Assembly (NCBI GenBank): GCA_027294455.1 | Contig: JAPULZ010000160.1 | Coordinates: forward strand, 16,391-80,390 | Origin: Gemmatimonadota bacterium | Lineage (GTDB): Bacteria > Gemmatimonadota > Gemmatimonadetes > Gemmatimonadales > GWC2-71-9 | Direction of reading: 5' to 3' | Length of the DNA stretch: 64,000 nucleotides | Shown here: piece after piece, positions 38,644-48,546 of the stretch | How positions within the stretch are numbered: position 1 is the first letter of the stretch | Layout of the letters: each line of letters opens with the position of its first letter | Notes under the pieces: model-generated | Told to the model about the DNA's origin: nothing | Database searches by the model: none | The model's input: the letters and a program-made list of their open reading frames with translations, nothing else | Made by a program: the position numbers and the translations under genes

Positions 38644-39825
38644 TCAGGACGCCGCCTCCTCGCCGTTGAGAGGAATGTGTACGGTCACGGTCGCTCCTTC
38701 GCCGTCACCCCCGATCAGCACCCCACCTTCGTCTCCGTACAGGGTGGCGATCCGCTCCCGCAGATTGCGTAATCCGGTGCCCTCGCGATGCTGGGGCATG
38801 AAGCCGGCCCCGTCGTCTGCAACGCGGAGCACGAGATTGTTGTGCTCGACGGCCGCGCTGATCGCCAGGGTTCCCCCGTGCAACCTCCCCCCGATACCAT
38901 GCTTCAGCGAGTTCTCCACGAGGGGTTGCAGCGTCATGGGCGGAATACGCAGCATGCGCGTACGCTCGTCGATGGACCACTCCACGGTCAACCGGTCACC
39001 GTAACGTTCTTTTTCGACCGACAGGTACGCCTTCAGGTAGTCCACCTCGTCATCCACGGTACTCATGGTGCAGCGCGATCGATCCAGCGTGCGCCGCAAG
39101 ACCTGGGCGAGGTTGTCCACGGTGGCCTCGGCGGCCCGTGGATCGGTGCGGACGAGAGAGGCGACCGTATTGAGGGCGTTGAACAGGAAATGAGGATTGA
39201 TCTGCGCCTGAAGAGCCGAGAGCTGTGCTTCGGTGGCAAGCGTCTGCGCTTGGGCTGCGACGTCCGCCTTTTCATGCGCGTAACGATGCAGGAAGCGCAT
39301 GGTATCGCTCACCGTGCGCACCGCCATCATCACGAAGATGGCGTATAGCAGAACGGGAACCAGCAAGAGAGGATTCGACGGCGTGGACGGGAGCAAGATC
39401 CCCGCGGCCACCGCCAGCAAACATCCGGCCGTCACCCCGATGATGGGCAACACCAGCACGATGTCGTTCAGCTGCTTGTGCTCCTCGTCCGGCCGAAACC
39501 GCGCGGTGAACTGCAGGCAATGCCGCCAGATGCGTCTGAAGAGATCGTTGGCCGTGGCTTGCGCCAGCGGGCCGGGCTTGGATTCGGACGCGGCGTGCAA
39601 CACCGCCGCCAAACTCCACATCAAGAGGCCCGCGTTGCCCAGAATGAGGCTCCACACCTGCACCCCGGCAGTGGGCCGACCGCTGGCCACCAGGTCCAGG
39701 ACCACACCCACCGTCAGGAGGATGAGCAGGATCGGGATGGGGATGAGAAAGACCTTGGTCGAGGTCGGCGCGGACCGCAGGATGGTGATGACGATCCTCC
39801 AGATGCTTTGCTCTTTCCTCACCAC
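38644..39825 (-). CDS. LytS/YehU-type sensor histidine kinase
   Basis: The 393-residue kinase has four to five N-terminal transmembrane helices (about residues 24-180), a His_kinase domain with the phosphoacceptor in LQAQINPHFLFNALN, and an HATPase domain (VENSLKHGIGG, DDGAGF, GTGLRNLRERI). No periplasmic sensor domain of size is present, so signals are probably sensed in the membrane. It is the partner of the LytTR regulator encoded immediately downstream. Confidence 0.92.
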   Translation of the reverse strand: MVRKEQSIWRIVITILRSAPTSTKVFLIPIPILLILLTVGVVLDLVASGRPTAGVQVWSLILGNAGLLMWSLAAVLHAASESKPGPLAQATANDLFRRIWRHCLQFTARFRPDEEHKQLNDIVLVLPIIGVTAGCLLAVAAGILLPSTPSNPLLLVPVLLYAIFVMMAVRTVSDTMRFLHRYAHEKADVAAQAQTLATEAQLSALQAQINPHFLFNALNTVASLVRTDPRAAEATVDNLAQVLRRTLDRSRCTMSTVDDEVDYLKAYLSVEKERYGDRLTVEWSIDERTRMLRIPPMTLQPLVENSLKHGIGGRLHGGTLAISAAVEHNNLVLRVADDGAGFMPQHREGTGLRNLRERIATLYGDEGGVLIGGDGEGATVTVHIPLNGEEAAS

Positions 39826-39956
39826 CGCCTCTGCGAACGAAGGACAATGGAGACTCGCCGGGGTGCCGTCCCGGCAACAAGCCGGTCTTGCCGAACGGTC
39901 AACTGGGAGGCCCCAACGGTCGAATCGGAGGCCGGCCCGTGCGAGTCAGCGCGCTA

Positions 39957-39988
39957 ACTTCCAATCTATATACTTGACCTTGATATGA
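39957..39988. promoter_or_regulatory. AT-rich core of a divergent intergenic region
   Basis: Between the minus-strand kinase and plus-strand nfeD the only AT-rich stretch contains TATATA and the direct repeat TTGACCTTGA (39974-39983). It is the best place for promoters or for a LytTR regulator site, but no -35/-10 pair with correct spacing is clear on either strand. Confidence 0.25.
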
Positions 39989-40068
39989 GGGCGCGCCGCC
40001 TTTCGCCGCCCGTACGTGCCGCCTAGCTTTTCCCTAGACGGCTGTCGAACTCGGAGCTGGAGTGAGAG

Positions 40069-41382
40069 ATGATTCCCCGAACGATTTTTGGGCTGGTCGC
40101 CGCCGGTATCCTCGTCAATCCTTTATCCACCGTGGCCCAGAATGACGCCGTGCACGTCATCCCGGTTTCGGGAGTCATCGAGTTGGGCCTGGCCCCGTTC
40201 GTGGCACGGGCGATTCGCGAGGCCGAAGCGGCCGGCGCCCGGGCGGTCATCCTGGAGCTGGAAACACCCGGCGGCCGCGTCGATGCGGCCCAGCAAATCG
40301 TCAAGGCGGTCTCCCAGAGTACCATCCCAGTCTACGCCTACGTCAATGCCCACGCGTGGAGTGCCGGCGCGATGATCGCGCTGGCCGCCGACTCGATCTT
40401 CATGGGCCCTGTCTCGTCCATCGGCGCGGCGACCCCGGTGGTGGGAGACGGCCAAAAGGCTCCCGAGAAAATCGTGAGCGCGATGCGCGGCGAGTTTCGG
40501 GCGCTGGCAGAGGCGCGGGGAATCGACCCGCGCCTGGCTGAAGCGATGGTGGACGAGAGCGTGGCGGTGGAGGGCGTGGTGGAAGAGGGGAAGCTCTTGA
40601 CGTTGACCGGGAGTGAAGCGGTGGCCCTCGGGTTCGCGGCCGCCGAGGTGAGTTCCCTCGAAGACCTGCTGAGCACCGTGGACCTGGCCGGCGTGGCCGT
40701 GGTGACCGCCTCCATCAACTGGGCCGAGCACCTCGTGCGTTTTCTGTCGCACCCCATCGTCGCACCGATTCTGTTGTCCATGGGCACACTGGGACTCATC
40801 ATCGAGATCAAGACCCCGTCGTTCGGCGTGGCCGGGGCGATCGGCTTGATCTCGTTCGCCGCGTTCTTCGGCAGTCACATGCTGGTGGGGCTGGCCGGCT
40901 GGGAGGAAGTCATCCTTCTCGGGGCGGGACTGATCGCGCTGGGGATCGAAGTCTTCGTGGTTCCGGGGTTCGGCTTGGCGGGGGCGGTGAGCATTCTCTG
41001 TATCGGGGGTGCCGTGTTCCTCGCGTTGATTGGAAGCCTGCCGACCTGGCCCGACGTGGTGCGGGCCAGCGGCATCCTCTCCACCGCGTCCATCATGGTG
41101 ATCGCGTCCATTTACCTGTTGGTGCGTCACGTGCCGACGAAGGGGCGTGGCATCTTTCTCATGGCGTCCACGGGCAGGGAGACCGGCTACATGGCCGCTC
41201 CCCCGCGAATCGACGTCGTGGGCGTTGAGGGCGTCGCGATCACGGATCTCCACCCGTCGGGAACGGCCCTGATCTCCGGCGAGCGTATCGACGTGGTGTC
41301 GGAAGGTGGCTTTATTTCCAAGGACGCACGGGTTAGGGTAATCCGGTCTGAGGGATACCGCCACGTCGTCGAGGCGGTGTAA
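40069..41382 (+). CDS. NfeD-family membrane serine protease (long form)
   Basis: The 437-residue protein has a signal peptide, a ClpP-like S49-type protease domain (about residues 28-200) with the nucleophile in NAHAWSAGAMIAL, four to five transmembrane helices (about 215-350) and a C-terminal OB-fold NfeD domain (ITDLHPSGTALISGERIDVVSEGGFI). NfeD proteins work with flotillin/stomatin partners; the floA gene follows 21 bp later, which fits. The ATG is preceded by a GGAG-containing sequence. Confidence 0.93.
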   Translation: MIPRTIFGLVAAGILVNPLSTVAQNDAVHVIPVSGVIELGLAPFVARAIREAEAAGARAVILELETPGGRVDAAQQIVKAVSQSTIPVYAYVNAHAWSAGAMIALAADSIFMGPVSSIGAATPVVGDGQKAPEKIVSAMRGEFRALAEARGIDPRLAEAMVDESVAVEGVVEEGKLLTLTGSEAVALGFAAAEVSSLEDLLSTVDLAGVAVVTASINWAEHLVRFLSHPIVAPILLSMGTLGLIIEIKTPSFGVAGAIGLISFAAFFGSHMLVGLAGWEEVILLGAGLIALGIEVFVVPGFGLAGAVSILCIGGAVFLALIGSLPTWPDVVRASGILSTASIMVIASIYLLVRHVPTKGRGIFLMASTGRETGYMAAPPRIDVVGVEGVAITDLHPSGTALISGERIDVVSEGGFISKDARVRVIRSEGYRHVVEAV

Positions 41383-41403
41383 ATAATATTTCGAATTGAG
41401 GCC

Positions 41404-42405
41404 ATGGGCATGAACGTCGTCGATCTGTTGGGATCAGCCGGAATCTTCGTCTTCATCATCGGGGCCATCCTCCTGTGGATGTTGGTCAGCTTCGTCCCGG
41501 TGCGGTTGTGGGTCGAGGCCTGGGCGGCCGGGGTGCGGGTCACGTTGGGCACGCTCGTCGGGATGCGACTGCGGAAGGTGGCTCCGGCCGGAGTGGTCAG
41601 GCCGCTCATCAACGCCACCAAAGCCGGGTTGCGGCTGGATATCGACGCACTGGAAGCCCACTACCTGGCCGGTGGCCATGTGGACAACGTGGTCCGTGCA
41701 CTGATTTCCGCCGACAAGGCCGGGATCAGTTTGGCCTTCCAGCAGGCCGCCGCCATCGACCTGGCGGGCCGTGACGTCCACGAGGCAGTCCAAGTTTCGG
41801 TGAACCCCAAGGTGATCCAGACGCCCCGCGTCGCTGCCATGGCCAAGGACGGCATTCAGCTCATCGCGGTGGCACGGGTGACGGTGCGAGCCAACATCCA
41901 GCGCCTGGTCGGCGGGGCCGGCGAAGAGACGATTCTCGCCCGCGTCGGCGAAGGCATCGTTTCCACGATCGGTTCGTCTACCGGGCACAAGGCGGTGCTC
42001 GAGAACCCCGACAGGATTTCCAAGACGGTGCTGGCCAAGGGACTGGACGCCGGTACGGCGTATGAGATTCTCTCCATCGACATTGCAGACGTGGACGTCG
42101 GCAAGAACATCGGCGCCGAGCTCCAGACCGATCAGGCCGAAGCCGACAAGCGCATCGCCCAGGCCAAGGCCGAGGAGAGGCGGGCCATGGCGGTGGCGGT
42201 CGCGCAGGAGATGGAGGCCCGCGTCGAGGAGATGAGGGCCAAAGTGGTCGAGGCCGAAGCGCAGGTGCCGTTGGCCATGGCCGACGCGCTGCGAAGCGGC
42301 AAAATGGGCGTCATGGACCTGATACGTTACCGGAACATCGAGAGCGACACGGCGATGCGCCGAAGCCTGTCCGTCGATGGCGAGCCGACCGAAGAAACGA
42401 AGTAG
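41404..42405 (+). CDS. floA: Flotillin-like protein FloA
   Basis: FloA forms membrane microdomain scaffolds. The 333-residue protein has an N-terminal membrane segment (about residues 10-33), the conserved [19 protein letters not shown] and [25 protein letters not shown] regions, a PHB/SPFH domain and an EA-rich coiled-coil tail (about 225-295). Length and order match YqfA/FloA. It is directly downstream of nfeD, its usual partner. ATG at 41404 or the ATG two codons later may be used. Confidence 0.95.
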   Translation: MGMNVVDLLGSAGIFVFIIGAILLWMLVSFVPVRLWVEAWAAGVRVTLGTLVGMRLRKVAPAGVVRPLINATKAGLRLDIDALEAHYLAGGHVDNVVRALISADKAGISLAFQQAAAIDLAGRDVHEAVQVSVNPKVIQTPRVAAMAKDGIQLIAVARVTVRANIQRLVGGAGEETILARVGEGIVSTIGSSTGHKAVLENPDRISKTVLAKGLDAGTAYEILSIDIADVDVGKNIGAELQTDQAEADKRIAQAKAEERRAMAVAVAQEMEARVEEMRAKVVEAEAQVPLAMADALRSGKMGVMDLIRYRNIESDTAMRRSLSVDGEPTEETK

Positions 42406-42408
42406 CGC

Positions 42409-43005
42409 ATGGATTTCGGAGAGCTGATCCTCATCATCTTCATCGTCTCGGGCATTCTCTCAACGCTCGGCAAGAAGAAGAAACCCCAGGGCAAGAAGCT
42501 GCCGCAGGCCCGGCCCCGGCCGCGCCAGGCCCAACTCCCGTCACAACGCCGCGTCGAATCCGCGGGGGGGGCGGGACCCACACCATCCAGGGCAGGGATG
42601 GGTGCGCCGGAGCCACGCGCACCGTCGCCGCCGGCCCGCGAGTCCGCCACCGCCACGATGGAGGACATCCTCCGCCAGCTCGGACTCGATGTGGGTCCGC
42701 AACCCGAGGTCGAACTCGAGCGGGTGCCCGAACCCGAACCCGAACTATTGCCCCAGGTCCGAGAGGTGGAGCCGGTCGAACGCGAGATCCCCCCGGTATT
42801 GTCCCTCGAGGATGAATCCATCGACGCGGTGGCCGACCGGGCCGGCCCAGAGCACCGGGAATTCCACGAGGAGTTCGTGAAGGAGTTTCGCTACACCGAC
42901 GTCTTCAGGGCCCGGTCCCGCGCCCGAATCCATCTCAACCCGCGGTCTCTCAGGGAGGCCGTCATCCTGAAAGAGATCTTCGGGCCACCGAAGGGAATGC
43001 AGTAG
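42409..43005 (+). CDS. Membrane-anchored proline-rich protein of unknown function
   Basis: The 198-residue protein has one N-terminal transmembrane helix (about residues 4-20), a basic stretch, a long Pro/Ala/Arg and Pro/Glu-rich linker (about 30-145) and a short conserved-looking C-terminal helix, [22 protein letters not shown]. It begins 3 bp after the floA stop, so it is likely a partner of the FloA/NfeD system. No named domain is recognised. Confidence 0.8.
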   Translation: MDFGELILIIFIVSGILSTLGKKKKPQGKKLPQARPRPRQAQLPSQRRVESAGGAGPTPSRAGMGAPEPRAPSPPARESATATMEDILRQLGLDVGPQPEVELERVPEPEPELLPQVREVEPVEREIPPVLSLEDESIDAVADRAGPEHREFHEEFVKEFRYTDVFRARSRARIHLNPRSLREAVILKEIFGPPKGMQ

Positions 43006-43021
43006 ACGTGTATTTTCCCTC

Positions 43022-44245
43022 ATGAAGGATCTGCCATACTTCACGGACGAGCATCATCGAGTTCGCGAGATGGTGCGCGATTTCGCCGAGAATGAAGTTC
43101 GGCCAGTGGCGCGCGAGCTCGACGCCGAGAGCCGGTTTCCTTGGGAAAACATCAAGAAGATGGGCGAGTTGGGTTTCCTCGGCGCACCCTGGTCGGAAGA
43201 GCTGGGCGGCGCGGGTCTCGACTACCTCTCCTACCTGATCATCATCGAGGAATTGGCCAAGGTGGACGCGAGCCACGCGCTCACCGTCTCGGCGCACACC
43301 ACCCTCGGCACCTCGCCCATCATCAATTTCGGCACCGACGCACAGCGGCAGAAGTACGTCCCGCTGCTGGCCACCGGGCAGGTGCTGGGTGGGTTTGCCC
43401 TCACCGAGCCCGGGGCCGGATCCGACGCCGGCGGCACCCGGACGATGGCCGTCGAGAAAAGCGACCACTACGTGCTGAACGGCTCGAAGATCTTCATCAC
43501 CCACGCCGGCGTGGGGGAGATCCTCGTGGTCACCGCGCGCACCGATCCCAAGCCCAAGAAACGCAATCACGGCATCACGTCGTTCATCGTGTGCAAGGAC
43601 ACGGTGGACCTCGATCGAGCCCTGGACCTCGGCATCGGGCACACCGACGAGATCGAGAAGACGCCGGGCGTTCGCGCGGGCAAGAAGGAAGACAAGCTGG
43701 GCTGGCGCGCCTCGGATACGAGAGAGCTGATTCTCGAGGACGCGGTCGTCCCCAAGGAAAACGTCCTCGGCGAGGTGGGGCACGGTTTCGGCAACTTCCT
43801 GAAGACCCTCGATTCGGGTCGGATCGGCATCGGCGCTCTGTCGCTGGGGATCGCCGAAGGCGCGCTCAACGAGTCGCTACGATATACCTCCGAGCGGAAG
43901 CAGTTCGGCAAACCGGTGGCTTCGTTCCAGGGGGTCCATTTCCAGCTCTCCGACATGGCCACCGAGATCGAGGCCGCCAGGCACCTCGTGTATCACGCGG
44001 GCTGGCTCCACCAGCGTGGCGAGCCCTACAAGCAGGAGGCAGCCATGGCCAAGCTCTTCGCCTCGGAACTCTGCATGCGCGCCACCACCAAGGCCGTCCA
44101 ACTCCACGGAGGGTACGGCTACACCACTGACTATCCGGTGGAGCGAATGATGCGCGATGCGAAGGTGTGTGAGATCGGAGAAGGGACGAGCGAGATCCAA
44201 AGAATCGTCATCGCGCGACAACTTCTTGGTGAGCTGGTCAATTGA
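43022..44245 (+). CDS. Acyl-CoA dehydrogenase (short-chain/Bcd type)
   Basis: This 407-residue FAD enzyme introduces the alpha,beta double bond in acyl-CoA. Conserved features are [14 protein letters not shown], the FAD-binding [48 protein letters not shown] and the C-terminal [14 protein letters not shown] with the catalytic glutamate of short-chain enzymes. A modest insertion occurs around residues 200-235 ([20 protein letters not shown]). It follows the FloA cluster by 16 bp without an obvious functional connection. No etfAB is present. Confidence 0.93.
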   Translation: MKDLPYFTDEHHRVREMVRDFAENEVRPVARELDAESRFPWENIKKMGELGFLGAPWSEELGGAGLDYLSYLIIIEELAKVDASHALTVSAHTTLGTSPIINFGTDAQRQKYVPLLATGQVLGGFALTEPGAGSDAGGTRTMAVEKSDHYVLNGSKIFITHAGVGEILVVTARTDPKPKKRNHGITSFIVCKDTVDLDRALDLGIGHTDEIEKTPGVRAGKKEDKLGWRASDTRELILEDAVVPKENVLGEVGHGFGNFLKTLDSGRIGIGALSLGIAEGALNESLRYTSERKQFGKPVASFQGVHFQLSDMATEIEAARHLVYHAGWLHQRGEPYKQEAAMAKLFASELCMRATTKAVQLHGGYGYTTDYPVERMMRDAKVCEIGEGTSEIQRIVIARQLLGELVN

Positions 44246-44285
44246 CCGCAATCGCCGTCCCCTGGCGCTAAGTCCGCCCCCTGCT

Positions 44286-44301
44286 TATCCTTAAGACAGC
44301 C
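44286..44301 (+). promoter_or_regulatory. Possible leaderless -10 box before the radical SAM gene
   Basis: TATCCT (44286-44291) lies 10 bases before the ATG at 44302, in a region without a Shine-Dalgarno. It is the same hexamer and nearly the same distance as upstream of aspS. No firm -35 is visible. Confidence 0.3.
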
Positions 44302-47001
44302 ATGAACACCCCCGTCCGCGCAGTGCCGGACTTCTACCAGATCATCACGACCGAAATCCTCCCGCTGGTCTCCAAGCCGAATCGGTACGTGGGCAACGAG
44401 CTGGGTCTCGCCCGGAAGGACTGGGACGCCACCCAGGTCCGGTTTCTTCTGTGTTACCCGGACGCCTACGAGGTCGGCATGAGCCACACGGGGACCCAGA
44501 TCCTCTATCACGTGGTGAATCGCCACCCGGAGTGGCTGCTCGATCGGGTGTATGCCCCCTGGCCGGACATGGAGGAGCAGCTCCGTTCGCGGGGTCTGCC
44601 CCTGTGGGGCCTCGAGTACAAGCGCCCGGTAGCCGAATACGACGTCCTGGGCTTCACGCTCCAGTCCGAGCTCACCTACACGAATCTCCTGAATGTGTTG
44701 GACCTCTCGGGGCTGCCCGTGCGCCAGGCCGAGCGCCGGGAGTCGGATCCCTTGGTGTGCATCGGAGGACCGTGTGCATCCAATCCCGAACCCCTGGCGC
44801 CCTTCGTCGACTTCGCCCTGATCGGCGACGCCGAGGATGCCATCGGAGAGGTGCTGGGGCTCATAGAGGAGTGGAAACGGCAGGGCCGGGGCCCGGGGGG
44901 CTCCAGGGCCGATCTGCTCCGGCGGCTTGCGGTGGAGGTCCCGGGCATCTACGTGCCGTCCCTCTACGAGGTCCCCCAGGGCGGCCGGATGGCCCGCCCC
45001 AAGCCGGACGCGCCCCCGGGCCTCCCGGCGCAGGTGGTCGCCCGCAAGGTGCCCGTGCTGCGGCCCGAAGATCACCCCCGGGAGATGGTGGTCAGCCTCA
45101 CCGAAACCACCCACGACCGGCTGCCCATCGAGGTGATGCGAGGGTGCATGCGCGGATGCCGTTTCTGCCAGGCGGGCTACCTCTATCGGCCGGCCAGGGA
45201 ACGGGACGTGGATGAAGTCGTGGAGATCGCCGAGAAGGGCATCAAGCACTCCGGCTGGCAGGAGGTGTCCCTGCTGTCGCTGTCCACGGCCGACTACTCA
45301 CAGGCGTTGGAACTCACCGATAGGATGAGCCGCACCATGGTGGAGCACGGGGTGGGGGTGAGCCTCCCCTCGTTGCGGGCCGATGCGTTCAGCGTCGGCC
45401 TGGCCGAGGCGGTGAGCCGGGTCCGGAAGTCCGGGTTCACCTTCGCGCCCGAGGCGGGCAGCCAGCGGCTCCGCGACGTGATCAACAAGGGCATCACCGA
45501 AGAAGACATTCTCTCGGCGGTGGATCAGGCCATGGCCTCGGGCTGGACCAGTGTGAAGCTCTACTTCATGATCGGCCACCCCACGGAGGGGGAAGAGGAC
45601 TTCGAGGAGCTGGCCCGGCTCGTCGAGAAAATCAAGGGGATCTTGCGGAAGTACTCGGGCAGGCGCCATATCACGCTGGGGTTCTCTCCGTTCGTTCCCA
45701 AATCCCACACCCCATTTCAGTGGGAGCGACAAGACGACTTCGAAACGACCCGTCGCAAGCTGGCCTGGATCCGCGAGCGGCTGAAGGGGCAGGGGGTGGC
45801 CATTCGCCACCATGAAACGGCCGACACGGCCATCGAGGGGATCATCTCCCGGGGCGGTCGCGAGATCGCCGATGTCATCGAGGGGGCGTGGCGGCGAGGG
45901 GCCCGCTTCGATGGCTGGAGCGAGCACATTAAGTACGACTGCTGGCTCGACTCCTTGGAATCCTGTGACCTCACGCTTCAGGACACCTTCAGAGAAATTG
46001 ATGAAGACGAGGAACTCCCTTGGGAAATAACGACTTACAAGATTGACCGTAAGTACTTTCTCAAGGAGCGCCACAAGGCGTACGAGGTAGGGCTCACCCC
46101 AGAGTGCAAGCATGAGCGATGCTCCGCCTGCGGCGTGTGTGATTTCGACGCCCTGAAGAATGTGCTGGCCGGGCCGGTCACCAGCGAGACACCCGACCGG
46201 GTGCCGGGACTGTTGCAGGGGGTGCCCGGCACCAGCGTGCGGCTTCGCTATGGCAAGGGAGAGAACGTGCGATTCCTCTCCCATCTGGACCTACTCCGCG
46301 AGCTCGAGCGCACGTTCCGCCGCGCCGAGCTGCCTATGATCTACACCGAGGGATTCTCACCCCGTCCGAAGCTCTCGGCGGGTCCGCCGCTGGCGTTGGG
46401 ATGGACGTCAGACGCGGAATGGATAGATGTTCAACTCGCCGGGGAATGGCCCCAGGCGCGCCTCGAGTCGCTGCTCGGCAGCCTCAACGCGTGTTCGGCC
46501 GCCGGCGTTGATTTCGTTTTGGCGGCAGCCATGCCGCCCAAGGTGACATCGCTCGTGGCGGACATCACGACGAGCGTCTATGTCGCACGTTTTCCGTCTC
46601 CCCCCTTCGATACACAGCTGGGCGACCTCGAGCAGGCGGTCTCCGCGTTTCTCGCGGCGCCGTCGGTCGCGATTCAGCGCGTGCGGAAGGGGAGGAGCAA
46701 AGAGGTGGACATCCGTCCCCTCGTCCACGAGTTGGCCGTCATCGCCTATGACCAGGTGGTTTTGACCCTGGCGACGGGCAGCGACGGCTCCGTTAAACCG
46801 ACGGAGGTACTCCAGGCGGCTTTGGGGCTCGACGAGTCGCGGGTACCTCTGATCACAATCCATAAGGTGACGTCCACCGTCTCCTCGGGCGAGGAGCCCG
46901 CAGCGGAGGCCGTGGAGGTCGTTCAGGTGAAAAGCGTTGAAAAGGGAAATATTGATTACATCGAGCTCACGCGAAACGCGTGTGGCCATTCTGGAGGATG
47001 A
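44302..47001 (+). CDS. TIGR03960 radical SAM protein fused to DUF2344 domain
   Basis: The 899-residue protein has an N-terminal B12-binding-like domain (about residues 20-200), a radical SAM domain with the cluster motif CMRGCRFC near residues 282-289, and a cysteine-rich segment CKHERCSACGVC near 610-620. From about residue 650 a DUF2344/TIGR03936 domain starts (RLRYGKGENVRFLSHLDLLR, GFSPRPKLSAGPPL). The two parts are often separate neighbouring genes; here they are one chain. The function is unknown; conserved placement with rng, rplU and rpmA suggests a role in ribosome or RNA metabolism, which is inference. The 3' end overlaps rng by 65 bp. Confidence 0.93.
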   Translation: MNTPVRAVPDFYQIITTEILPLVSKPNRYVGNELGLARKDWDATQVRFLLCYPDAYEVGMSHTGTQILYHVVNRHPEWLLDRVYAPWPDMEEQLRSRGLPLWGLEYKRPVAEYDVLGFTLQSELTYTNLLNVLDLSGLPVRQAERRESDPLVCIGGPCASNPEPLAPFVDFALIGDAEDAIGEVLGLIEEWKRQGRGPGGSRADLLRRLAVEVPGIYVPSLYEVPQGGRMARPKPDAPPGLPAQVVARKVPVLRPEDHPREMVVSLTETTHDRLPIEVMRGCMRGCRFCQAGYLYRPARERDVDEVVEIAEKGIKHSGWQEVSLLSLSTADYSQALELTDRMSRTMVEHGVGVSLPSLRADAFSVGLAEAVSRVRKSGFTFAPEAGSQRLRDVINKGITEEDILSAVDQAMASGWTSVKLYFMIGHPTEGEEDFEELARLVEKIKGILRKYSGRRHITLGFSPFVPKSHTPFQWERQDDFETTRRKLAWIRERLKGQGVAIRHHETADTAIEGIISRGGREIADVIEGAWRRGARFDGWSEHIKYDCWLDSLESCDLTLQDTFREIDEDEELPWEITTYKIDRKYFLKERHKAYEVGLTPECKHERCSACGVCDFDALKNVLAGPVTSETPDRVPGLLQGVPGTSVRLRYGKGENVRFLSHLDLLRELERTFRRAELPMIYTEGFSPRPKLSAGPPLALGWTSDAEWIDVQLAGEWPQARLESLLGSLNACSAAGVDFVLAAAMPPKVTSLVADITTSVYVARFPSPPFDTQLGDLEQAVSAFLAAPSVAIQRVRKGRSKEVDIRPLVHELAVIAYDQVVLTLATGSDGSVKPTEVLQAALGLDESRVPLITIHKVTSTVSSGEEPAAEAVEVVQVKSVEKGNIDYIELTRNACGHSGG

Positions 47002-48499
47002 TAGGCTCGTCGAGCTTCTGGTCGACCGACCGGAGGCGAAACGGATTCTGGGAAACATCTACTACGGCCGGGTCGAGGCGGTGCTGCCCGGCATGCAGGC
47101 CGCCTTTGTAGACATCGGCCTGGAGAAGAGCGCGTTCCTCCACGCGTCAGACCTCATCGAACCCGACGATGCCGAGTTCGAGAGCGACGACAACGGGAAC
47201 GGCAACGGGAACGGCAACGGGCGGTCATCCGGTCGCCGGCCCCGCAGACAGGCTCCCGCCATCCAAGAACACCTGTCCAAGGGGCAATCGATCCTGGTGC
47301 AGGTCACGAAGGAGCCCATCAGCACCAAGGGCTCTCGTGTCTCCGCACAGATCTCGCTCCCCGGCCGATTCCTGGTTTATCTCCCATCGGCATCGAAGGT
47401 CGGGGTGAGCCGCAAGATCGAGTCGCGGGAAACACGTACCGCACTGCGGAAGATCGTCCGCAAGGTCTTGCCGGAGGGTTCGGGGGGTGTGATCTGTCGG
47501 ACGGCGGCGAAAGATCTGTCCGAGGACCTCATTCGCCGTGAGCTGAAATCGCTGATCTCGCTCTGGAAGCAGATCCAGAAGAAGACCGCGGCGAGTTCTC
47601 CTCCCACGCTCGTGCAAGAGGAAGCCTCGCTCACACGGGGCATCATTCGCGATGTCTTCAGCGACAAGGTCGACAACCTCTACGTCGACTCCCGGGATGT
47701 CGTGCGAGAGATCAAGAAATATCTCAAGCAGATCGACCCGGAACTGCTCAAGCGCGTACACCTGTATCGGGACCCCACCGAATCCCTGTTCGATCACCAG
47801 GGCGTCGAGGCGGAGATCGAGCATCTGTTCAATACCCGGGTAGACCTGCCGACAGGCGGCTACGTGATCATCGAGCAGACCGAGGCGTTGGTCTCCATCG
47901 ATGTGAATACCGGGAGCTACACGGGTCGGCGGGATCCCGAGAAGACGATCCTCAAGACCAACATGGAGGCCGCCCGGGAGATCGCCCGCCAGCTCCGTCT
48001 GCGAGACGTCGGCGGCATCATCGTCATCGACTTCATCGACATGGAGCAGCAGTCCCACCGGGAGCAGCTCTTCCAAGAGGTCAAGGCCCGCGTGGCCGCC
48101 GACCGGGCTAGAACCCGAGTCTATCGGGTCACCGACCTGGGCCTGATTCAGATGACCCGCCAGCGCGTCCGTCCGAGCCTGGTGGACTCCATGACCACCA
48201 TCTGCCCGGCCTGCGAGGGCATGGGACGGGTCTTCAAGCCCGAGGTGGTGGCCCGGCATCTGGACCGCTCCCTCCGGCGGGTGGCCAACGACGAGGCGGA
48301 GCGCCAGCTCCTGGTCCGGCTCCACCCCCAGGTGGCCCTCTACCTCCTGGAGGGGGAGCCCGAGTTCATGAAGCAGGTGAAATCCCGGGCCAAGGTCCAG
48401 ATCGAGATCCGGGATGACCCTACCATAGCCATCGACGAATTCAGGTTGGTTTCCCAGCCGGCGGGGCGGGATGTGACCGACAAGTACGCGGCGGCGTAG
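46937..48499 (+). CDS. rng: Ribonuclease G/E family endoribonuclease
   Basis: The 520-residue protein is a 5'-monophosphate-dependent endoribonuclease acting in rRNA processing and mRNA decay. It has the S1 domain (with NIYYGRVEAVLPGMQAAFVDIG), catalytic aspartates in SIDVNTG (near 322) and IDFIDM (near 365), and the zinc-link CPACEG near 422. The S1 domain carries an Asn-Gly repeat insertion at about residues 85-95. The start is TTG at 46937, inside the previous gene: the conserved KREILIT beginning requires this position. There is no long C-terminal degradosome tail, so it is RNase G-sized. Confidence 0.95.
   Translation: MKREILITSSSRETRVAILEDDRLVELLVDRPEAKRILGNIYYGRVEAVLPGMQAAFVDIGLEKSAFLHASDLIEPDDAEFESDDNGNGNGNGNGRSSGRRPRRQAPAIQEHLSKGQSILVQVTKEPISTKGSRVSAQISLPGRFLVYLPSASKVGVSRKIESRETRTALRKIVRKVLPEGSGGVICRTAAKDLSEDLIRRELKSLISLWKQIQKKTAASSPPTLVQEEASLTRGIIRDVFSDKVDNLYVDSRDVVREIKKYLKQIDPELLKRVHLYRDPTESLFDHQGVEAEIEHLFNTRVDLPTGGYVIIEQTEALVSIDVNTGSYTGRRDPEKTILKTNMEAAREIARQLRLRDVGGIIVIDFIDMEQQSHREQLFQEVKARVAADRARTRVYRVTDLGLIQMTRQRVRPSLVDSMTTICPACEGMGRVFKPEVVARHLDRSLRRVANDEAERQLLVRLHPQVALYLLEGEPEFMKQVKSRAKVQIEIRDDPTIAIDEFRLVSQPAGRDVTDKYAAA
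47191..47221 (+). repeat. 12-bp tandem repeat inside rng
   Basis: The unit CAACGGGAACGG is repeated about 2.6 times and encodes alternating Asn-Gly in a loop of the S1 domain. Unit length is a multiple of three, so copy-number change would keep the frame. Confidence 0.8.
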
Positions 48500-48508
48500 G
48501 TGCGGGCC

Positions 48509-48538
48509 TTGCCTCAAAACGGCTGCCCTGATTAGACT
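48509..48538 (+). promoter_or_regulatory. Candidate rplU promoter, possibly leaderless
   Basis: TTGCCT (48509-48514) and TTAGAC (48532-48537) are 17 bases apart; TAGACT with 18 is the alternative. The -10 box ends 8 bases before the rplU ATG and no Shine-Dalgarno is visible, so the transcript may begin at or very near the start codon. Confidence 0.45.
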
Positions 48539-48546
48539 TATGCGCT

